A stretch of 32,715 bases of DNA from an uncultured Clostridia bacterium. GTDB taxonomy: Bacteria; Bacillota; Clostridia; Christensenellales; Aristaeellaceae. Positions 7,325 to 15,256 of this stretch are shown here, piece after piece (positions within the stretch are counted from its first letter, which is position 1; the number at the start of each line of letters is the position of its first letter). The translations under genes and the position numbers were made by a program. The notes beneath the pieces were generated by a model. The model was given only the letters and a program-made list of their open reading frames with translations, had not been told where the DNA came from and searched no databases. Where the stretch lies: the NCBI GenBank assembly GCA_937906775.1, contig CALCUD010000087.1:1-32715 (forward strand), written 5' to 3'.

Positions 7325-8359
7325 ATGGCGAAAATCATTACTTTCGGTGAAATAATGCTCCGGCTTAAATCTCCCGCTTACGAACGTTTCTTCCAGTCGC
7401 CTGTTCTGGAGGCCACCTTCGGCGGCGGTGAAGCCAACGTTGCAGTTTCTCTGGCTAACTACGGCATGGATACAGCCTTTGTGACGGTTCTTCCGAAAAA
7501 CGATATTGCTGACGCCTGCATCCGCGAGCTACGAGGTTTCGGAGTCGACACCTCAAAAATCGTCCGCGGCGGCAGCCGAATGGGTATTTATTATCTGGAA
7601 ACAGGCGCAGTCCAGCGGCCCTCCAAGGTGATCTATGACCGTGCCGGTTCCGCCATTGCCGAAGCCCGGCCCGGTGATATCGACTGGGAAAAGGTTTTTG
7701 ACGGAGCAACATGGTTCCACCTGACCGGCATCACCCCAGCGATCTCCCAGGGAGCCGCAGACCTGAGTCTCGAAGCGGTGAAAGCCGCCAAAAAGCTGGG
7801 ACTTCATGTTTCCTGCGATCTGAATTATCGCAAGAACCTCTGGAAATACGGAAAACGCGCCGATGAAGTGATGACTGAACTGGTACGTTATGTCGATACT
7901 GTCATTGCCAATGAAGAGGATTTTCAAAAGAGTCTCGGGCTTTCCGCCGAATCCGCCTCCGCCGTGCAGGAAGGCCAGATCAACGTGGAACTGTACCGGA
8001 ATATCGCTTCTTCCGCCATGGCAAAGTATCCGAATATCCGGCGCGTCGCAATCACTCTGCGTGAAAGTCGCAGCGCTAACCACAATGACTGGAGTGCCTG
8101 CCTTTACAACGGTCAGGATTTCTTCCTTTCCCGGAAATACGCGATCACGGATATCGTTGACCGTGTCGGCGGCGGCGACAGCTTTGGCGGCGGCCTGATC
8201 TACGGTCTGAACACTTATGAGGATGAAAAGACGGCTTTGGAATTTGCCGTAGCCGCTTCCTGCCTGAAGCATACAATCCCCGGGGATTACAACCGTGTTT
8301 CAGTATCCGAAGTCGAGTCCCTGATGAAGGGTTCAGGTACCGGCCGCGTCCAGCGCTGA
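7325..8359 (+). CDS. kdgK: 2-keto-3-deoxygluconate kinase (PfkB/ribokinase family)
   Basis: 344 residues, typical for PfkB sugar kinases. The N-terminal ITFGEIMLRL strand and the substrate-loop glycines (GGGEANVAVSLANYGMDT) are present. The C-terminal signature DRVGGGDSFGGGLIYGL carries the catalytic Asp and the anion hole. It would phosphorylate KDG to KDPG, which the upstream aldolase then splits to pyruvate and glyceraldehyde 3-phosphate, both in the cytosol. The specificity call rests on the pairing with eda; by sequence alone another PfkB sugar kinase is possible. It has a GGGGG-type ribosome binding site and shares the eda transcript. Confidence 0.88.
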   Translation: MAKIITFGEIMLRLKSPAYERFFQSPVLEATFGGGEANVAVSLANYGMDTAFVTVLPKNDIADACIRELRGFGVDTSKIVRGGSRMGIYYLETGAVQRPSKVIYDRAGSAIAEARPGDIDWEKVFDGATWFHLTGITPAISQGAADLSLEAVKAAKKLGLHVSCDLNYRKNLWKYGKRADEVMTELVRYVDTVIANEEDFQKSLGLSAESASAVQEGQINVELYRNIASSAMAKYPNIRRVAITLRESRSANHNDWSACLYNGQDFFLSRKYAITDIVDRVGGGDSFGGGLIYGLNTYEDEKTALEFAVAASCLKHTIPGDYNRVSVSEVESLMKGSGTGRVQR

Positions 8360-8374
8360 AGCACACAGGATACC

Positions 8375-8417
8375 AAAGAAAAAGGGCTGCCTCATCAGAG
8401 GCAGTCCTTTTCTTTTC
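8375..8417 (+). terminator. Intrinsic terminator of eda-kdgK
   Basis: CTGCCTC-ATCA-GAGGCAG forms the stem core, extended by A-rich and T-rich flanks (AAAGAAAAAGG against CCTTTTCTTT). It starts 16 nt after the kdgK stop codon. The flanking symmetry could also let it act on the minus strand. Confidence 0.85.
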
Positions 8418-8489
8418 GGAAGCATTCCGTGATATTCCGGTTTCGGCTCTTCCCCGGCCCGTATCATATTCCGCCGGAACGGATCAAAT

Positions 8490-9686
8490 TCAGTTCAGTT
8501 TCTCCGCAACAGCCTGCAGGAACGCCCTGCTGTTGACCGCGTTTGCCTCCCCGTCATACAGAAGAGCCAGATCCTTCGTCATGGTTCCGCTGTTGATTGT
8601 GTCCAGAACAGCCTTTTCAAGCCGATCGGCAAAGTTCTGAAGTTCCGGAAGTCCGTCAAGCTCGCCGCGTTTGCGCAGCGCGCCGCTCCATGCAAAAATC
8701 GTCGCCACAGGATTCGTGCTGGTTTCCTCACCCTTCAGGTAGCGGTAATAATGGCGGGTGACTGTTCCATGCGCTTCCTCGTACTCGAACTGGCCGTTCG
8801 GACTGACCAGAACGCTCGTCATCATTGCCAGGGAGCCGAATGCAGTGGCGATCATATCGCTCATCACATCGCCGTCATAGTTTTTGCAGGCCCAGATAAA
8901 TCCGCCTTTCGACCGGACCACACGGGCTACCGCATCGTCGATCAGCGTATAGAAATAAGTGATCCCTGCCTTTTCGAAATCTTCTTTGTATTGCTGTTCA
9001 TAGATCTCCGCGAAGATATCCTTGAAGCGGTGATCGTAGGTTTTGCTGATGGTATCCTTGGTGGAAAACCAAAGATCCTGTTTCACGCTCAGCGCATACC
9101 GGAAGCAGGAATGGGCAAAGGAAGTAATGGACGCGTCCAGATTGTGCATACCCTGCATTACGCCGGGACCTTTGAAGCTGAATACGGTCTGGCGGATCTC
9201 CTGACCGTCCTCGCCTGTAAAAACAAGTTCGGCTTTCCCGGCTCCCGGAATCCGGATCTCGGTGTTACGATAAACATCGCCGTAAGCATGACGTGCAATG
9301 GTGATAGGCATTTCCCAGGTTCTCACGGTCGGACGAACGCCGTTCACCAGGATCGGCGCACGGAAAACAGTACCGTCAAGAATGGCGCGGATCGTTCCGT
9401 TCGGACTCTTCCACATCTCTTTCAGGTTGTATTCCTCCACCCGCTGCGCATTGGGCGTGATGGTGGCGCATTTGACAGCCACACCGTATTTCAGCGTCGC
9501 ATTGGCGCTGTCGACTGTTACCTGGTCATTCGTTTCGTCGCGATGCTTCAGCCCCAGATCGTAGTATTCGGTTTTCAGATCCACAAAGGGTTCAATCAGC
9601 ATGCATTTAATATCCGCCCAGAGAACGCGGGTCATCTCGTCTCCGTCCATCTCGACCAGAGGCGTTTTCATTGCAATCCTATTCAT
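8490..9686 (-). CDS. icd: NADP-type isocitrate dehydrogenase (homodimeric, eukaryote-like subclass)
   Basis: About 398 residues from the ATG at 9686. That start has AAAGG upstream and gives the normal N-terminus MNRIAMKTPLVEMDGDEMTR; a further ATG at 9704 has a poorer site. The enzyme oxidises isocitrate to 2-oxoglutarate. Family marks visible are the substrate motif near SPNGTIRAIL, the metal-site region CKNYDGDVMSDMIA, and the cofactor region EEAHGTVTRHYYRYLKGEETSTNP, which fits NADP use. This is the roughly 400-residue subclass found in mitochondria and many anaerobes, not the E. coli type. It supplies 2-oxoglutarate for glutamate synthesis in an organism with a partial TCA cycle (inference). 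It is monocistronic. Confidence 0.93.
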   Translation of the reverse strand: MNRIAMKTPLVEMDGDEMTRVLWADIKCMLIEPFVDLKTEYYDLGLKHRDETNDQVTVDSANATLKYGVAVKCATITPNAQRVEEYNLKEMWKSPNGTIRAILDGTVFRAPILVNGVRPTVRTWEMPITIARHAYGDVYRNTEIRIPGAGKAELVFTGEDGQEIRQTVFSFKGPGVMQGMHNLDASITSFAHSCFRYALSVKQDLWFSTKDTISKTYDHRFKDIFAEIYEQQYKEDFEKAGITYFYTLIDDAVARVVRSKGGFIWACKNYDGDVMSDMIATAFGSLAMMTSVLVSPNGQFEYEEAHGTVTRHYYRYLKGEETSTNPVATIFAWSGALRKRGELDGLPELQNFADRLEKAVLDTINSGTMTKDLALLYDGEANAVNSRAFLQAVAEKLN

Positions 9687-9774
9687 ATACAGTCTGCCTT
9701 TCATTCCCGATTTTCCGGCAAAGCAACAGCCGGGAACAGAAAGATTTTATTCCTTCCGGCTCCCGGCTATCAAG

Positions 9775-9803
9775 TATTTATGTTGAATACAACACAGAAA
9801 CAA
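9775..9803 (-). promoter_or_regulatory. Promoter candidate of icd with a palindrome in the spacer
   Basis: On the minus strand TTGTTT (9803-9798), a 17-nt spacer and TAAATA (9780-9775). The spacer contains TGTTG-n4-CAACA (9781-9794), a 5+5 bp inverted repeat placed where a repressor would block polymerase. Downstream, within the icd leader, AGCCGGGA and TCCCGGCT can pair across a 28-nt loop. Confidence 0.4.
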
Positions 9804-9805
9804 CA

Positions 9806-10549
9806 TCATGGAACAAAATACCCGTTTCCGGCGGGCGAATCCGGCTCCGGCGTCGGTGTCGCGTACACATCATAATGATTGTACCCGTCAGAAAAATAAT
9901 ATCCCTCGTAATCCTCGTTCCGGTCGCTGTAAGTATCGGGCGCTTTTGTTGTTTCGCTGTAGCTGCCGACCTCTTCCCATTCGAGCATTCCGTTCATCGG
10001 AAAGATCACTGTCATCTGGATCCAGCTGACGCCGTCAGAAAACTGATCTGGATAATAGGCACAGTATATATATGGCTTGGTCCCGTTCAGTTCCTCCACT
10101 TCATCCTCAAATGACTGTTCCGGATTTTCCGACGCACGCCGTGCCTTTTCCAAAACGGTAAGCAGCGCGGTTTCTGTTGATCCTTCATCCTCCGAAAGCG
10201 CTTTGATAAACGCCCCTGCAACCTCCGGGAAGAGGTCCGTCCGGTTCATGCGAAGCTCAAGAGAATTCATTGTATCACTGAAAAGTTTCACAGTGATTTC
10301 CGTTCCCTCCGGCGTCTCCGCCTGGGCGGACGCTGTAATCCCGAGTACCGCAAAGGAGGCATACTCCTCAAACAGGCTGTTGACAGGTTGCATTCCGGCT
10401 TCCGTGAGGAACGCGTTGACATTCTCGATATAACTCTTCAGCTGCCTTTGCCCGCCCGTTTCCTGAAGCCACGGCAGGTCGGCATACGCAGACGGGATCA
10501 GAAGCAATACCGTTACAGCCAGCAGAAGAGCCGCGCCGCGTTTTACCAT
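9806..10549 (-). CDS. Secreted protein of unknown function
   Basis: 247 residues. A clear Sec signal peptide (Lys-Arg near the N-terminus, then ALLLAVTVLLLIPSAYA) with likely signal peptidase I cleavage after Ala23. The mature part is acidic, mixed helix/strand, and carries a Tyr- and Asp-rich tail followed by a Thr/Pro stretch (TPTPEPDSP). No catalytic motif was recognised. Its ATG overlaps the end of the cytidylate-kinase-like gene by 7 nt, so translation is probably coupled and the two share a transcript. No strong terminator follows before the icd promoter. Confidence 0.75.
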   Translation of the reverse strand: MVKRGAALLLAVTVLLLIPSAYADLPWLQETGGQRQLKSYIENVNAFLTEAGMQPVNSLFEEYASFAVLGITASAQAETPEGTEITVKLFSDTMNSLELRMNRTDLFPEVAGAFIKALSEDEGSTETALLTVLEKARRASENPEQSFEDEVEELNGTKPYIYCAYYPDQFSDGVSWIQMTVIFPMNGMLEWEEVGSYSETTKAPDTYSDRNEDYEGYYFSDGYNHYDVYATPTPEPDSPAGNGYFVP

Positions 10550-11193
10550 TCCTTCCGTCCCCGCTGTATACGGTCATCCCGAATCGCAACGGCCTGGGCA
10601 ATCAGATCGACAGCGCCCTCTATCCCGTATGCTCCTGTATCCACGCACAGCTGATAATTGGCCACGTTGCCCCATTCATTGGCAGCGTAGTAATTATAGT
10701 AGGACGCGCGCTGACGGTCGGCCTTCTTCAGGGCTTCCTCCGCCTTCGCCTCATCCATGCCGTAATACTTGGTCGCCCTGTGGATGCGTTCAGACATGGA
10801 AGCCTTGATAAACACATTTAGAACATCTTTCCGGTCACGCAGAACATAGTCCGCACAGCGGCCGACAATGACGCAGGGACCTTCGCTTGCGATCCGGCGG
10901 ATCGTATCGAACTGTGCCAGGAATATCTTATGATTCAGGGGCATATCCATGTACATGGATCCCGCCTCGCCATGGGGCTGGATACCGCTCATCATGCTGA
11001 ACAGGAAACTGCGGCTGTTTTTCTCGTCGTGTTCCTCCAGAAGTTCCTGGCAGATACCGCTGTCCTTTGCGGCTTCAGCCAGCAATTCTTTGTCATAAAA
11101 AGGGATCTCCAGCTTTTCAGCTAGCAGACGTGCCACATAACGCCCGCCGGATCCGTATTGTCTGCCTACCGTAATGATCATATTGGTTGCCAT
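10543..11193 (-). CDS. Cytidylate-kinase-like family protein
   Basis: 216 residues from the ATG at 11193, which has GGAGG 9 nt upstream; an in-frame GTG at 11199 is too close to that site. The N-terminal P-loop is GRQYGSGGRYVARLLAEKL, the variant seen in the cytidylate-kinase-like family rather than in housekeeping Cmk (which has GPSGSGKS). The middle holds FDTIRRIASEGPCVIVGRCADYVL and a lid-like RIHRATKYYGMDEAKAEEAL region. It probably phosphorylates a nucleotide or related small molecule, but the substrate of this subfamily is not established. It is co-transcribed with the downstream secreted protein. Confidence 0.85.
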   Translation of the reverse strand: MATNMIITVGRQYGSGGRYVARLLAEKLEIPFYDKELLAEAAKDSGICQELLEEHDEKNSRSFLFSMMSGIQPHGEAGSMYMDMPLNHKIFLAQFDTIRRIASEGPCVIVGRCADYVLRDRKDVLNVFIKASMSERIHRATKYYGMDEAKAEEALKKADRQRASYYNYYAANEWGNVANYQLCVDTGAYGIEGAVDLIAQAVAIRDDRIQRGRKEW

Positions 11194-11239
11194 ATTCACT
11201 CGCCTCCGCGTATCAGATTGACCGGTTCTTCGTTTGCTG

Positions 11240-11269
11240 ATTATATCATGGCCATCCTGTCTCAGTCAA
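11240..11269 (-). promoter_or_regulatory. Promoter of the cytidylate-kinase-like gene
   Basis: On the minus strand TTGACT (11269-11264), an 18-nt spacer and a perfect TATAAT (11245-11240) lie 47 nt before the ATG at 11193. Confidence 0.7.
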
Positions 11270-11356
11270 CTCGACGGCAGGGAATTCCATCCGTCCTTCG
11301 GGCGCCGTTTTCTGTGTTTTCACACAGAATTCAGAAGCACAGCTCCTTCCGATCCC

Positions 11357-11385
11357 TTGTCTTTATCCGGAATTCATGCTACACT
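11357..11385 (+). promoter_or_regulatory. Promoter of the membrane-anchored unknown
   Basis: TTGTCT (11357-11362), a 17-nt spacer and TACACT (11380-11385) lie 32 nt before the start codon at 11418. A small inverted repeat, TTCTGTG with CACAGAA, lies upstream near 11310-11329 between the two divergent promoters. Confidence 0.55.
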
Positions 11386-11417
11386 TTCGAAGCAGTAAAA
11401 TATCCGGAGGATGAGCA

Positions 11418-12110
11418 ATGAAAACGCCTCTGAACAAGGATACCCTCCGTCAGCATCTGACGTACAACTGGTGGAAATATATCCTTCTGATCATCGGAGC
11501 CATTTTTGTAACCGACCTGCTCTTCACAGTCACCGCTTATCACGCTCCCGACAGCAAAAAGGTCGAGTTTTACGTTTACGGATACGCCGATTCCGACAGC
11601 CTTGAAGAATATATGTATACAGTCCGCGATGAACATCTGCCCGATATGGAAGAAATGGCTGTCGTTCAGCTTCTGGCCGACGAGACATACGGCCCCATGC
11701 AGCTGACAACTTATATGGCTGCCGGCGAAGGCGATCTGTACCTGCTCCCGAAAAAGGAATTTGTCACCTACGCGACCAACGGTTATTTCCTTCCGCTGGA
11801 AAACGAGGCAGAGCTGATGTCTGTGTTTGACAAAGCCGGGATCTCACTTCAGAGCGGATGGCGCCGTGAAACCGAATCCGGGGAAACTCATCTTTACGGC
11901 ATCCCGTATCAGCAGATTGAGGGGCTGAACAGATATGTATACGCCGACGATGGATATCTGTGCGTCTTTGTCAACAACGGCAACACCGAAAATGTCATGA
12001 AGTTCCTTCGGGTCATGAGTCTGGATCTGCTCACCGCAGTTCCGGAAGACGCCGTTCCCGGCGGAGCCGCCCCGGAGGACGCCGCTCCGGCGGAGGTTTC
12101 CGCTGAATGA
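11418..12110 (+). CDS. Membrane-anchored protein of unknown function
   Basis: 230 residues. A short cytosolic N-terminus is followed by one membrane segment (about residues 20-40, KYILLIIGAIFVTDLLFTV) and a roughly 185-residue outside domain. That domain has features reminiscent of solute-binding-protein lobes (AGEGDLYLLPKKEFVTYATNGYFLPLE), but I cannot assign a family. The last 20 residues are Pro/Ala/Glu-rich low complexity. The ribosome binding site is GGAGG. It is monocistronic, with its own promoter and terminator. Confidence 0.75.
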   Translation: MKTPLNKDTLRQHLTYNWWKYILLIIGAIFVTDLLFTVTAYHAPDSKKVEFYVYGYADSDSLEEYMYTVRDEHLPDMEEMAVVQLLADETYGPMQLTTYMAAGEGDLYLLPKKEFVTYATNGYFLPLENEAELMSVFDKAGISLQSGWRRETESGETHLYGIPYQQIEGLNRYVYADDGYLCVFVNNGNTENVMKFLRVMSLDLLTAVPEDAVPGGAAPEDAAPAEVSAE

Positions 12111-12116
12111 TCTGAA

Positions 12117-12183
12117 AAACCGCGCGCCGTACTGACTGGCACGCGGTTTACCGAAAGCAACCGTTTCAGGTTGCTTTTTTGTT
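12117..12183 (+). terminator. Tandem hairpins ending in an intrinsic terminator
   Basis: The first hairpin pairs AAACCGCG (12117-12124) with CGCGGTTT (12142-12149) and extends inward by GCC/GGC, without a T run. The second pairs AAGCAACC (12155-12162) with GGTTGCTT (12169-12176) and is followed by T4-G-T4, giving an intrinsic terminator for the upstream plus-strand gene. Confidence 0.8.
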
Positions 12184-12241
12184 TTACGCAGAGGCACCGC
12201 CGTTCATCAATGATCCGGGGAGCCTCACGGAAAGGATTTGA

Positions 12242-12907
12242 TCATTCGCCCCGAAGGCCTTTCGCAAGTTTATCAGCGATTTCCTGCGTCTGTTCCTCCA
12301 GTTTCCGGCCCGGATCGTACATGATCGGCGCAGAGACCCGGAATTCATGCTTTTTGGGATCTATATGGACCGGATACATTCGCAGTGCCTGGCCACTCTT
12401 TCTGTACCATAGCGGAGCGATCTCAAGCCAGCCGGTATTGATCCACGAATGGTGGCTCTCCCATCCGCTTGGCTGTTCAGGAAAAATGATCAGATATCTG
12501 CCCGCTCCCAGTTCATGAATGCTCTGGCGCACGGTCATGATCACCCGCTGATCATGATACACAGGGATCCCGGGAACGCTGTGTAAAACAGGGGGAATGA
12601 CCGCTGCCGCGATATATGGGATCGTCGCGTTCAAAAGCGGTTCCGCGAAGCATCCCGGCTTCCACCAATAGTCCTGCCGGACATAGGCCGGAACCTCTTT
12701 CCGGTCCATCATACCGTGATTCATCCATGGACGGCAGTTATCCCGGAGCGGAAACTTCGCGACCATATCGATCGGACCGATCGCTCCTGCATGGTTCGGG
12801 ATAAACACGCAGGGTCCCTCCTCAAACGGAACCTCCCACACTGTATTCATCGGCCGGGAAAATATCCGGACCATTTTACAGGCAAATCTGTAGAATCTGC
12901 GGCCCAT
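12242..12907 (-). CDS. PlsC-like (1-acylglycerol-phosphate acyltransferase) family protein with a degenerate motif
   Basis: 221 residues. The fold resembles glycerolipid acyltransferases: GPCVFIPNHAGAIGPID (31-47) stands where the family has its NHxxxxD catalytic motif, and YLIIFPEQPSGWE (138-150) stands where FPEGTRS binds glycerol phosphate. His39 is present, but the position four residues further on is Gly44 instead of the expected Asp; the nearest Asp is 47. It could be an active variant, an acyltransferase with a shifted acid, or a non-catalytic relative. There is no signal peptide; a peripheral membrane location is likely. AAGGAG precedes the ATG. It follows guaB on the same strand but behind a terminator. 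Confidence 0.65.
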   Translation of the reverse strand: MGRRFYRFACKMVRIFSRPMNTVWEVPFEEGPCVFIPNHAGAIGPIDMVAKFPLRDNCRPWMNHGMMDRKEVPAYVRQDYWWKPGCFAEPLLNATIPYIAAAVIPPVLHSVPGIPVYHDQRVIMTVRQSIHELGAGRYLIIFPEQPSGWESHHSWINTGWLEIAPLWYRKSGQALRMYPVHIDPKKHEFRVSAPIMYDPGRKLEEQTQEIADKLAKGLRGE

Positions 12908-12923
12908 GCCTCTTTTTCTCCTT

Positions 12924-12955
12924 AAAAAGCGAAGCCGCGGATCCCCGTGGCTTCG
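12924..12955 (-). terminator. Terminator between guaB and the PlsC-like gene
   Basis: On the minus strand GAAGCCACGG pairs with CCGCGGCTTC (one A-C mismatch, 4-nt loop) and T5 follows within 2 nt. It starts 12 nt past the guaB stop codon. The AAGGAG ribosome binding site of the next gene comes directly after the T run. Confidence 0.75.
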
Positions 12956-12967
12956 GCATACTCATGA

Positions 12968-14425
12968 TCAGTTGCTCCGGGAATAGTTCGGAGCTTCCTT
13001 GGTGATGGAAATATCGTGCGGATGGCTTTCTGCCAATCCTGCGCCGGAAATATGAATGAATTCCGCGTTGGCACGCAGCGTGTCGATATCCTTTGCGCCG
13101 CAGTAGCCCATGCCGCTGCGGAGACCTCCGACCATCTGGAAAATGGTATCCGCAACCGGTCCCTTGTAAGGAACGCGACCTTCAACGCCTTCGGGAACAA
13201 GTTTCTTTGCGCCTTCCTGGAAATAGCGGTCCTTGGATCCGACAGCCATCGCGCCGAGGCTGCCCATGCCGCGGTAGACCTTGTACGAACGGCCCTGATA
13301 GATCTCCATAGCTCCGGGAGACTCCTCGGTACCCGCCAGCAGGGATCCCAGCATGACGCAGCTTCCGCCCGCTGCCAGCGCCTTGGTGATATCTCCGGAG
13401 TATTTGATGCCGCCGTCCGCGATGACCCGGACGCCGTACTTGTCCGCCTCTTCGGCGCAGTCGGCAATCGCGGTGATCTGCGGCACGCCGATTCCGGCTA
13501 CCACTCGGGTCGTACAGATGGATCCCGGACCGATGCCGACCTTGACGCAGTCAACGCCAGCTGAGATCAGATCGTGGGTCGCAGCCGCGGTCGCGACATT
13601 TCCGGCAAAGATCGTAATATCGGGATAGCGGTTGCGGATGGCTTCCACCTGTTTCAGAACGCCGACGCTGTGACCGTGTGCAGTATCAATATTGATCACG
13701 TCCACCTTGGCGTTGACCAGGGCTTCAATCCGCTCAAAAACGTCTTTGGTAACGCCCACCGCGGCGCCGCAGAGCAGGCGGCCGTTGGCATCCTTGGCGC
13801 TGTTCGGGTATTTCTGGGTTTTTTCAATATCCTTGATGGTGATCAGTCCGCGCAGATTACCGTCTGCGTCGACGATTGGAAGCTTTTCGATACGGTGCTT
13901 CGCAAGGATCTCTTTCGCTGTTTCAAGCGTCGTTCCCACAGGGGCGGTGATCAGATTCTCGCTGGTCATCACCTCGCCGATTGGACGGCTGTAGTCAGTT
14001 TCAAACCGAAGATCACGGTTGGTCAGAATGCCGACCAGACGGCCGTCACGGGTAATCGGAACGCCGCTGATCCTGTAATGGCTCATCAGTTCCTCCGCGT
14101 CACTGATGAGATTGTCGGGGCTGAGAAAGAAGGGATCGGTAATGACGCCGTGCTCGCTGCGCTTGACCTTGTCCACCTGAGAAGCCTGCTCCTCAATGGA
14201 CATATTCTTGTGAATGATCCCCAGGCCGCCTTCGCGGGCCATGGCGATCGCCATATGGCAGTCTGTCACCGTATCCATGGCGGCGGACAGCATAGGTATA
14301 TTCAGCCGGATATTCTTCGCCAGCTGAACGGAAAGGTCGACATCTCTTGGCAGCACTTCGCTTTTGGCCGGAACCAGCAATACGTCGTCAAAAGTATACC
14401 CGTCCCGGATTTTTTTCTGCAGCAT
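12968..14425 (-). CDS. guaB: Inosine-5'-monophosphate dehydrogenase
   Basis: 485 residues from the ATG at 14425, the family's normal length. The start is set by AAGGGGG upstream and the usual N-terminus KIRDGYTFDDVLLVPAKSEVLP; the open frame extends 29 codons further, across the promoter. The enzyme oxidises IMP to XMP, the committed step of GMP synthesis. The catalytic loop GIGPGSICTTRVVAGIGVPQ carries the nucleophile Cys304. Two CBS domains (about residues 92-210) sit between the halves of the barrel, with typical DGRLVGILTNRD and DGNLRGLITIKD repeats. The flap region and the IMP-binding GGIKYSGDI are intact. It is transcribed from its own promoter, with no riboswitch visible in a short leader. 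Confidence 0.97.
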   Translation of the reverse strand: MLQKKIRDGYTFDDVLLVPAKSEVLPRDVDLSVQLAKNIRLNIPMLSAAMDTVTDCHMAIAMAREGGLGIIHKNMSIEEQASQVDKVKRSEHGVITDPFFLSPDNLISDAEELMSHYRISGVPITRDGRLVGILTNRDLRFETDYSRPIGEVMTSENLITAPVGTTLETAKEILAKHRIEKLPIVDADGNLRGLITIKDIEKTQKYPNSAKDANGRLLCGAAVGVTKDVFERIEALVNAKVDVINIDTAHGHSVGVLKQVEAIRNRYPDITIFAGNVATAAATHDLISAGVDCVKVGIGPGSICTTRVVAGIGVPQITAIADCAEEADKYGVRVIADGGIKYSGDITKALAAGGSCVMLGSLLAGTEESPGAMEIYQGRSYKVYRGMGSLGAMAVGSKDRYFQEGAKKLVPEGVEGRVPYKGPVADTIFQMVGGLRSGMGYCGAKDIDTLRANAEFIHISGAGLAESHPHDISITKEAPNYSRSN

Positions 14426-14462
14426 CCTGATTGTCCCCCTTAATTCATTATTATTAGACGAG

Positions 14463-14491
14463 ATGATACCAAAGAACCCCTCGCTTGTCAA
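14463..14491 (-). promoter_or_regulatory. Promoter of guaB
   Basis: On the minus strand TTGACA (14491-14486), a 17-nt spacer and TATCAT (14468-14463) lie 38 nt before the guaB ATG. It diverges from the ECF S-component promoter about 55 nt away. Confidence 0.8.
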
Positions 14492-14545
14492 TTCATTTTT
14501 CCGTTTTTGCAAATTTCTTTCTCAGCCATTATCCTGCGTTCACAC

Positions 14546-14574
14546 TTGACGAACCGTGACCCGTAGTCTACAAT
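14546..14574 (+). promoter_or_regulatory. Promoter of the ECF S-component gene
   Basis: TTGACG (14546-14551), a 17-nt spacer and TACAAT (14569-14574). Transcription would begin near 14581, leaving room for the GGAGGTGAT ribosome binding site at 14608-14616. This supports the GTG start at 14621 over the in-frame TTG at 14591. Confidence 0.7.
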
Positions 14575-14620
14575 ACGCGATATCGGAGCTTTGAATGAAT
14601 TCCGGACGGAGGTGATATCG

Positions 14621-15187
14621 GTGTCCAGATCAACCGGCAGTCGTACGTACCGTATCTGCAGCATCGGTCTGATGATTGCCGTCACCTTTGTTTCAAACTA
14701 TATCCAGATTCCGTTTCTCGCCTCCCGGATCCATATCGGCAACGCCTTCTGCGTGCTGTGCGGGATGCTGTTCGGGCCGGCGGTCGGATTTCTGACAGCC
14801 GGCCTCGGGAATGCGCTGTTCGACCTGTTGAACGGTTGGGCTATCGAAAGCTGGGCCACTTTCATCACCAAAGGCTGTATCGCACTGGTCAGCGCGGCGG
14901 TCGTCGGCCGATCGCTGCAGGGTCCGCGCCCTGATAGAAAAGCCCGGATCCGGCTCTGGGGAGCCGCGGCTGCCGGAGCGTTGACCTATGTGATCCTGTA
15001 TATCCTCAAATGCTGGTTGATCGACCCGATCCTTTACGCCTTCCCGCGGGAGCAGATCTGGCTGATCGTCACGGGTAAACTCCCCGCCTCCCTCCTGAAC
15101 GCCGCTTTTGCCACGGTTGCGGCACCTGTTCTGATGAACGCGTTGTACATTCCGCTTCACAAGCTTGGAATTCTGAAAAGAGATTGA
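14621..15187 (+). CDS. ECF transporter S component (substrate-binding membrane subunit)
   Basis: 188 residues from the GTG at 14621, set by GGAGGTGAT 8 nt upstream. About five or six membrane segments are visible, beginning CSIGLMIAVTFVSNYIQIPF. The stretch RIHIGNAFCVLCGMLFGP followed by GLGNALFDLL is typical of ECF S components, which capture a vitamin or cofactor precursor and dock with a shared EcfT-EcfA-EcfA' module. That module is not in this window. The substrate cannot be read from the sequence, and no vitamin riboswitch is seen upstream. Confidence 0.85.
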   Translation: MSRSTGSRTYRICSIGLMIAVTFVSNYIQIPFLASRIHIGNAFCVLCGMLFGPAVGFLTAGLGNALFDLLNGWAIESWATFITKGCIALVSAAVVGRSLQGPRPDRKARIRLWGAAAAGALTYVILYILKCWLIDPILYAFPREQIWLIVTGKLPASLLNAAFATVAAPVLMNALYIPLHKLGILKRD

Positions 15188-15197
15188 TCCGTCCGTC

Positions 15198-15233
15198 AAA
15201 AATCCCGGATCGGCAGTTATGCCGGTCCGGGAT
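15198..15233 (-). terminator. Terminator between convergent genes
   Basis: A long stem (ATCCCGGACCGGC with GCCGATCCGGGAT on the minus strand, one internal mismatch, 4-6 nt loop) is followed on the minus strand by TTTTT. It serves the PNPOx-like gene (minus). The plus strand lacks a good T run, so it is a weaker stop for the ECF gene. Confidence 0.75.
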
Positions 15234-15256
15234 CTTCATATGGACAGAATGACGGA

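Noticed and set aside
14591..14620. TTG start for the ECF S-component gene
   Set aside because: A strong GGAGGTGAT lies after it and properly spaced before the in-frame GTG at 14621, which is the better start.
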